Shown here piece after piece: positions 57,427-64,000 of a stretch of 64,000 bases of DNA. The first letter of the stretch is position 1. Each line of letters opens with the position of its first letter. The translations under genes were made by a program, and so were the position numbers. Below the pieces are notes generated by a model, which ran no database searches, had not been told where the DNA came from, and saw nothing but the letters and a program-made list of their open reading frames with translations. The stretch comes from Lunularia cruciata (taxonomy: Eukaryota; Streptophyta; Marchantiopsida; Lunulariales; Lunulariaceae), in assembly GCA_948567375.1 (NCBI GenBank), contig OX419756.1, positions 687,001 to 751,000 of the forward strand, read 5' to 3'.

Positions 57427-58121
57427 AGAACTGCAGTAACACCAATGAAAGTAAGAGATCTTAGTTTACACCTGAATGGTATAATAAAGGTCCTCCAATG
57501 GTATATCCGGTAAGTGGTGGACGACCCTAGTCTTGCAAGGTGTGCCCACCGCTGCCGCCCATTGATGAAGACCTAAAGCCTTGAGCGCGTTGCAATGTGA
57601 CTGATACGTGTTGACGTGAGCATTGCTAGAGAGACTGGCAATGCTCCTCTTTGCTGCAATAAACCCCGAGCTGCATCCTTGAGGAGACCATCAAAGTGGT
57701 GATGAAGGTGCACAAAAATCTTAATCACCGAAGGGACAAAGGCATCAGAGGATAGTCATAGTGCGTAGTGGTCTTCCTTGCCTATAGAAGCAATTGTCAT
57801 TGCTGCTCTCGCTTTTGTGCCTGCTCATTCCAATGACTCAGCTTGTAAAGAGTTCACCACCACCATGTCATGCAAGGTGCGATGACCATCTATGAAAGTA
57901 ACAATATATGCTATGTGGAGACCCAATCTCAAGCATAGTGTTGTGGTAAACTCCCCAAAAGTAAATTGGAAGTTGTCAATCAAGGGTGAAGCATCAAGCC
58001 AAGCTTTAGAGCTTTTCTCCTTCCATGAGATAATCCTAGCTTTGTCAAGTAGAGGCACATTAGTGATGATGCTAGTAAGTGGTTGAGTGTGCATATGCTG
58101 TTGAGATATGTTTGAATCTTC

Positions 58122-59250
58122 CTAGAGTCTAACAAATACAAACTCATTAAAATTGAAGACTGATGTGTGTGTTGGGTCTAACAATAAATCCCAAGCTAAC
58201 CAAAGATATAACTGAAAAGTGTAAGTGCCTGAATTCATTGTCGTGATGGGTCCCAACAAAAAAGGAAGCCCCTCATGTAAGAGCCTTTTTGCTAATTGAG
58301 GAACCACAAGGGCCCAAGCTCCTATGTATGTTGTTGATGTTGTGGCCTCCTCTTTTATGAGGCCACATCTGCCCATGACTATGGGAAGAGCTATTTGTTG
58401 CTTATGCCACTTATCTAAGAGTTGTGGGAGCATGCATGGCACTAAGAGAGTGGAGAAACTATGCATGATGGTGCTTTCAAACAACCTCAAATGTGGTAGC
58501 AATGTCTTTGTAGGAGTGAAAGTATGTGCCAAATATGAGACCCTAGGAAGGTAAGATTGTGCAAGCATAAAATAAGCCACCTAGGTATTCTCCAATTGGG
58601 GTATGAGATGAACATGGGTTGTGGCTTACACTAGGGTGTCTAAACTGAAAGTACTGCAATAATCTTCTTGTCCCAAAGGAGAGCCCAAAATTCTCAAACC
58701 ACCTATGGGGAAATATAATCTTGGTGGGAAGTCAAAGGGAGTGAGGATTGTACATGGGCTCTAGACCTTGCATTTATGAGTCTGGACTCATAAACCCAAG
58801 GCCTCCAAGCAAAATGTGAAAGTAGACACCGCTTGAACTACATCCTCAAAAGTGCTCACTATATGAGTGTAGTCCAAGAAGGAAAGGAAAGACATGATGG
58901 AAAATCAGCTATCACTTATTGAAGAGCCATGTAATGCGTTATGGCAAAGAGAGGCCCTCCTCCCAAGGGATCCCCTTGTCGTATGCCATCTATTGATATC
59001 AATTGTGTAAAATCTCAAATAATAGTATGGTAGTTATAGAATAGAGGTGTCTCTATATAATAGAAAGTATGGATAAATGGTATCAAGGAGTGGATTTGAT
59101 CTCCAACTGAGCAAAGAGCATGAAACCATGTTGGATGAGAGATGGTATTGAAGGCATTGGAAACATCAACTTGGACCACCATCCAATTTGGATGTCCAAG
59201 GATGCTTAAATGCCCATAATCATTATCTCTCATCTCCTTGGAGTAGTCAC
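58122..59250 (-). pseudogene. Non-LTR reverse transcriptase of LINE copy 3
   Basis: VQVDVSNAFNTIS (motif A), LIPFIHTFYYIETPLF, GIRQGDPLGG (near 58955-58985) and a catalytic-box relic LDYTHIV are visible. A thumb-like end follows, LPIVMGRCGLI and YIGAWALVVPQL (58390-58270). Stops and frameshifts interrupt it. Further downstream DGHRTLHDMVV (57900-57865) resembles the Cys/His-to-endonuclease junction of the other copies. Confidence 0.65.
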
Positions 59251-60500
59251 TACAAATTGATAGGGAGACAATTGGAAAAAAAGACTAACACAATTGTACA
59301 CAAAGAGTAAAAGAAACCAAATGCAAGAAAACATATCCAATGGTAATGAGATGCACACCTAAGGTCTCATGTGCAAGTTCTAGGAGATGAGAAGCACCAA
59401 AAAGATAAATTGCTCTAGGGGCACTTGGCATGAAACAATGCAATAACAAAATGCTAAGAGAAGAGAAAATACTAAGTTTGGAGCATCTAAGGAAAGGAAA
59501 CTCTATAAGTGCTCAAAAATAGTTTGGATAGCCTACATGTAGAGAAATGCAAGGAGCGGAGTAATGCATGGGCAAAGTAGGACTTAATAAGTTGTAATTC
59601 CTGACTAGTAATCATGGAAGAATGATGGGAGGTCCTCAATGGTAGATGGATGTAGTGTATAGAGTGTCCAAAGAGACGATAGGAGATGGCTTTACAAAAG
59701 AAAGATTTGAAGGTTTGGGATCAAGCACATAGTGCCTCTCTTTAGCAGTGGTCAAGAGGGTGAGAGCACCTAGGTTGCTTTTTTGTACTCACCTACTTTT
59801 GTACTACCTAACCTAACACCAAGGAGCAATGATGCTTTGGTGGTAGGGTGTGGGGCTATGGAGACTTTGAAATCCACAAAGTAGCTACTTGGGCCTTAAT
59901 GGTGTACTCTTTCAAAAACCTTTGAATCCTAGAGGTAGTCTCATGATGTCCCAAAGCACCTACATGAGCCAGAAGGAGTAAAATCCACCATGAGAAAGGC
60001 TCAATAAAATCCAAATGACGACATCTCTACCATGAGCATTGCCTAAGATAGCATAGAATAAGAGAGAGTGTGGAGCCAATGAAAGTACACAATAGAAAGA
60101 GGATCTAAGTGTACATTTTTGGTCAAGGCAAACTTGGTAGAATGCTTGGAGAGGGTCCAACAAGTTTAACCAAGAATACAAGTATGGAGGAGCCTAGAGA
60201 GCCATTATCAACATACAAATAGGATCTAAAGGGGTAAGACTAGTGGTGATCTCAACTTGTATATGCATGCATTAAGATCTTCTTCTATATTAGGCAAGTC
60301 CAATCCCTACCCATGGACAATTTGGACAAGACTGAGTAGGATACTAATGAAATAGAATATATGGATATGATGATAGCCTTGGTATAGAAGAAGAATCATG
60401 TGTGAGTGGAGGAGTGGTTGTGATGGGAGGAGGGTCTATGGTAGGAGGAGGGTGTGGATGGTCCATATGATGAAAATGAGAGGTAGTGGTCAAGTGATGG

Positions 60501-62374
60501 AGCATCTTCCATAAGAGAGTCACCCCTTATATGGCCCATCAATGGAAGAGAAGTACATGATCTAAGGATCAAAGGAGATCTATCTAGATAAGTGTCAACA
60601 ATTATGAGTGTATGCTAAAATAGACAAGGTAAGGGCCCTACAAACCCTATGTCACATATGGGGTATGGGTTACCAGATGAGGAGTGACACCTAAGGTAGT
60701 CCCTCTATGGCCTCATGCTAGGAAGTGTAAGGGATGCATGAAGAGAGATTCTACAAATGTGTGTACACCCTAAAGAGGACAAAGGAAATGCCATCCCAAA
60801 AGAGCAAGACATAGAAGACAAAGAGTCAATATCAAAACACAAAAGAGATAAACAAAAAGGACAAAGAGAAACATAAAAGAGAGAGTGTGCAAGGGAAGTG
60901 AGAGGGCCTAGCTATGGCCTCTGGAGACCTCCTTCTTCCTCCAACATCCAATTGCCTAGCAGGTCCAATTGCCCAAACATGCCAAAAATGACAAACCCTC
61001 TAGTACAAGAACCTTGTATAGAACAACCCATTGCTACAAGAACCTCTAATGGAATAACCATTTGATACAAGAATTCTGTATGCAGAAAAATCTCTAATTC
61101 TCAAATGCACCAATACCTCATGTGTATTGAACCAAATAGGGAGGTCCTATTGTGTTGTGTTGGTCCCAAATTTCCCAAGCCCAAGGGTCTAATGTAAGCA
61201 CACATGTCCTTGCTCTATCCAATCATCCTGTCCTTGCTTGCACTATACACAAACCTACTTGAGCATACATCAAACCTTTTATTGTGCTCCCATGAAATGG
61301 TTTCTCATGCACCTACTGTCTTGCCTTGGTGCATAGTGTTACTCTCTCCCTCAAAGAAGTAATTCTGCCCTGATCCACATTAATTTCTCCCAAACACTAA
61401 TTTCTGAAGTGGAAACTGTGAGGACAACAGTCCAAGGTGATTGCCTCGTAATGGCATAACTCAAATCAGATTGTAGCAAGGATAAGGATGCCCTATTGTA
61501 GCTTTTGTCTCTTGCATGACCCACTTAGATTGATCAATCAATCTGACCTTGGGTTTTCATCCCTCACTTGACTAGAGATAGGAATCTAAGCAAAGGGAAG
61601 AAAAGAAAAGGAAGAGGTTCAGATTTCTCTACCTCCTTATCAAAAGCACCAGATCCACATACTAAGCTATTTCAATCATCTATTTGCAATTCTTTAGATC
61701 ATAATCAGATTGAAAGCCAACTTGAGAGGATAGCTAAATAAAAAACATCTTCCACATATAATTCTAATGCTCCATGTTGCCACCATCATGACATTTGGAA
61801 ATGTGATATAGAAAAAAAATAGACGAGTATCCTTCATTTTGCCTCATTCCAATAGGAACGTGATGAGAAAGGGCCATGAAAGTTTCAATTGCATATTCTA
61901 GAATATGCTTCCTACTGCTCTTTGTAAGCAAAGAGGCAATCAATTGGTGGTGATTTAGGATCAAAATAGCAAAAGTAATAGTAGAGGAGATCAATTATAC
62001 ATCATCTTGGAGTTCAAACTTGTCCATTCTGATGATGTTTTTTGGGGTACTGATTATATCAGGCAGCCCACCAATAAAAGAAAAGCAACACCAACAGCAA
62101 TCAAAGGATTTGGCCTCTCCATATGAATGGATTTGAATTACCGCACACACCCTAAAGTCTTTGCATATATTTGCATCTAAAGCCAATGTCAACTCTCTTA
62201 CATAATCTCCACATTTTTATTGCTCCTTTATCCATTCCAAAGGTGGACTAACTACAAAAGCCTTAATTATGCTACTATACTTGCTTCTGAGAAAATTATC
62301 AAGCCAACAAGATTTGTAAACTTCAACCCACCCTCAATCCATCTTCGATTTCTATCATTTTTCCAATGGAGACT
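60501..62374. other. Unassigned AT-rich DNA
   Basis: It may include the far 5' part of LINE copy 3. Otherwise I see no gene, RNA or repeat here. Confidence 0.4.
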
Positions 62375-62888
62375 ATATATATATATAGTACCCCAATGGA
62401 AAGGAGTAAGGAGTAAAAATGGACAGAAAAGTGCAAAAGGAAGTGAAATACTACAATGCACAACAGTCCAAAGTGACCAAGAAAGAGATCAAAGAAAGCC
62501 CAAATGCATCCTTGGAAAAAGCAAGTGCAAACTAGCACTAAGTGTAACAAAGGAGTGGATAGCCAATACAAGCCTATTCTTGAATTTTGTGGTAAAGGTC
62601 CTCCAATAGTATGTTTGATAAGTGGGGAAGGTGGATCCTAACTATGATGGATGTGCCTATTGCAATTGCATGTCACTAAAGACCCAAAGCTTGTAAAGTG
62701 ACTTATATGCACTATTAGTAGTACAATATGAGCATGGCCAAGGAGGTAGCCTATTGTCCTCTCCTTTGCAAAGAACCTCATTCTACATCACTAAGAAGAA
62801 TGTCAAAGTGGTGATGCAAGTGCTCAAAAAGAGACAAGGGTATCACCAATTGTAATAGAGACAAAGGTATCCAAACATAGTCAAAGAA
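62375..62888 (-). repeat. LINE copy 3-family 3' fragment
   Basis: It shares with 57240-57840 the AT-rich end (TATATATAGTACCCC), CAAAAGGAAGTG-like sequence and GGTAAAGGTCCTCCAAT. It looks like a 5'-truncated insertion of the same LINE family. Confidence 0.6.
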
Positions 62889-63695
62889 TGTTAAGTGTAG
62901 AGTCTAATTTTTATTAAAATGCTTCATAGGATAATTATCATGAGAATTTTGAAGAGTTAGTACAAGACAAATGTTCTATGGGAGTGTGGAAGTGTAAGTA
63001 TGGGACAGATATTCCCATTATGGGATTCCATTTATGGGAATGAACAAAAAGATATTCATGTTAGGAACCATATCTTTATGAATAAAAATGAAAATGGGGG
63101 AAGCCTTACCTTTTTGAAGCATCCTATCAAGGGCTTTCCATAGACACCAAAATCATTGAAAATGGATCTCTAGAAAAGAAGTTACGCTCACTTGGAGTTC
63201 AAATGTATCCTATAGGAGTTGCTAGATTTGAGTGCAAGAGATGTAAGCATGGCTATGAGACTTGAGGGAATGGCTCATATGGGCATGCCTCCAGGACCAT
63301 GTGATATGTGAGAAGGCTATGGGCATGGTTCCCACTTGTGAAATTGAGTGAGGTGACGTATTCCAATTGGTACTTCACAATCTAGGGTTTAGATACGGGA
63401 TCAATCTGCACCACACATTTAGAACTTGATAAAGTTCTCTAAGTGCAAGTGCATAAATAGTGCAATTCTTGGTAGTGAGTGTGACTTTCATAATTCTTGA
63501 TTAACATTTCATGAATGAATAAAAACCATGTGTAGTTGTGGATGTAGGCAAACGTTGGTCTAACCACATGAACTTTGGCATAATTTCTATGCATGCTTTC
63601 CATCACCAGATTGATGAATGTTTTCTACTCTATCACATAGCCAAGTTTTTGATTTTTTTTGCTCTCTTAAATTCCTAGTTGCAAATTTTCTCCCA
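62889..63695 (+). repeat. Putative 5' LTR of a copia element
   Basis: It lies directly before a primer-binding site and copia gag. Proposed ends are TGTTAAG (62889) and CTCCCA (63695). A TATA-like GCATAAATAG lies at 63451-63460. No second LTR is in the window, so the left end is a guess. Confidence 0.4.
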
Positions 63696-63700
63696 AAAAA

Positions 63701-63712
63701 TGATATCAAAGC
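63701..63712 (+). promoter_or_regulatory. Primer-binding site for initiator-Met tRNA
   Basis: TGATATCAAAGC matches the usual plant site TGGTATCAGAGC with two G-to-A changes. It lies 29 bp before the gag start codon. Confidence 0.7.
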
Positions 63713-63740
63713 ATTGATTCTTAGGAGAGAGAAGTGAAAA

Positions 63741-64000
63741 ATGGCAAAAGATGGGAAAATCAAAATCAACAAGTTCAATGGTAAGGATTTTGGATTTTGG
63801 AAGATGCAAATTGAGGACTATCTATCAGAAAAAACAACACCTACCTCTTGAGGCAGAAAAGAAAGAAAAGATGGAAAAAGCTGAGTGGGAGCTTCTAGAT
63901 TGACAAGCCTTGGGTGTGGTCAAATTTACATTGGCAAGAAATTTGTGTATAACATTGTCCATGAGAAGACCACTCACGGGTTGATTAAGTCATTGTCAAA
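63741..64000 (+). pseudogene. Copia gag, 5' end (runs off the window)
   Basis: MAKDGKIKINKFNGKDFGFW then KMQIEDYL is the start of a Ty1/copia gag (KFDGxNFxxWKxxM type). A frameshift near 63828 leads to a TGA at 63849-63851. The other frame continues LPLEAEKKEKMEKAEWELLD, and after another stop QALGVVKFTLARNL and EKTTHGLIKSLS. It would form the particle shell; it is inactive as read. Confidence 0.82.

Larger units (their letters stand above)
57230..60500 (-). mobile_element. LINE copy 3 (related family), degenerate
   Basis: The minus strand encodes RT at 59.3-58.1 kb and C-terminal sequence down to about 57.5 kb, followed by a 3' tail (CTTTTGCACTTTAGG, then an AT-rich end near 57240). The tail recurs at 62375-62890. 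The 5' limit is uncertain. Its 3' tail lacks the GATGGG hairpin, so it is a different family from copies 1 and 2. Confidence 0.65.

Noticed and set aside
57044-57439. Plus-strand ORF ending in NPQKE-type repeats
   Set aside because: The repeat is a 30-bp tandem duplication in a LINE 3' tail read in reverse; not a gene.

Overview
The window is plant nuclear DNA, most likely from a bryophyte (a moss is the best guess) or another early-diverging land plant. The main evidence is one multi-exon gene at 40.8-43.9 kb (minus strand). It encodes a phytochrome-interacting-factor-type bHLH protein with a Met/Gly-rich C-terminal half and a divergent N-terminus. The rest is mostly dead or dying retrotransposons: Ty3/gypsy, LINE and a copia 5' end. 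Host identity is inference; no rRNA, organelle or tRNA gene fixes it.

Left third (1-25.7 kb). Three copies of one unusual Ty3/gypsy-type family lie here. Copy A (1-7667, minus) is cut by the window edge. Copy B (10389-17981, plus) is almost identical to A and is nested inside copy C (10072-10388 plus 17982-25693, plus), which is older and badly decayed. The coding order is gag (two zinc knuckles), aspartic protease, a C5-cytosine DNA methyltransferase (DNMT), reverse transcriptase, RNase H, DDE integrase and a C-terminal PHD finger. The element therefore carries both a DNA-methylation writer and a chromatin reader. Copy B does not end in ordinary LTRs. It has split direct repeats, A1-coding-B1-A2-B2, bounded by a short target duplication (GACC). 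DNMT genes in retrotransposons are known from dinoflagellates and the charophyte Klebsormidium. A land-plant family with DNMT, PHD and split repeats is the most exciting content here. A fragment of an ordinary chromovirus (integrase, chromodomain, 3' LTR with heat-shock-element-like arrays) separates A from C.

Middle (25.7-48.8 kb). This holds AT-rich unrecognised DNA with one perfect 17-bp-arm palindrome, then single-copy-looking intergenic DNA, a LINE with R2-like architecture (33.98-37.99 kb) split by a solo chromovirus LTR, and the PIF/bHLH gene.

Right third (48.8-64 kb). This holds a second copy of the same LINE (48.8-52.5 kb), unrecognised DNA, a third related LINE on the minus strand (57.2-60.5 kb), a short LINE 3' fragment (62.4 kb), and the 5' end of a copia element (putative LTR, tRNA-iMet-like primer site, gag) running off the window.

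Scattered through 32-56 kb are tiny (53-91 bp) copies of the LINE 3' tail. They contain a GATGGG/CCCATC hairpin, and several are flanked by target-site duplications. They look like micro-insertions mobilised by the LINE machinery. All coordinates, splice sites and identities were read by eye; no database search was run.
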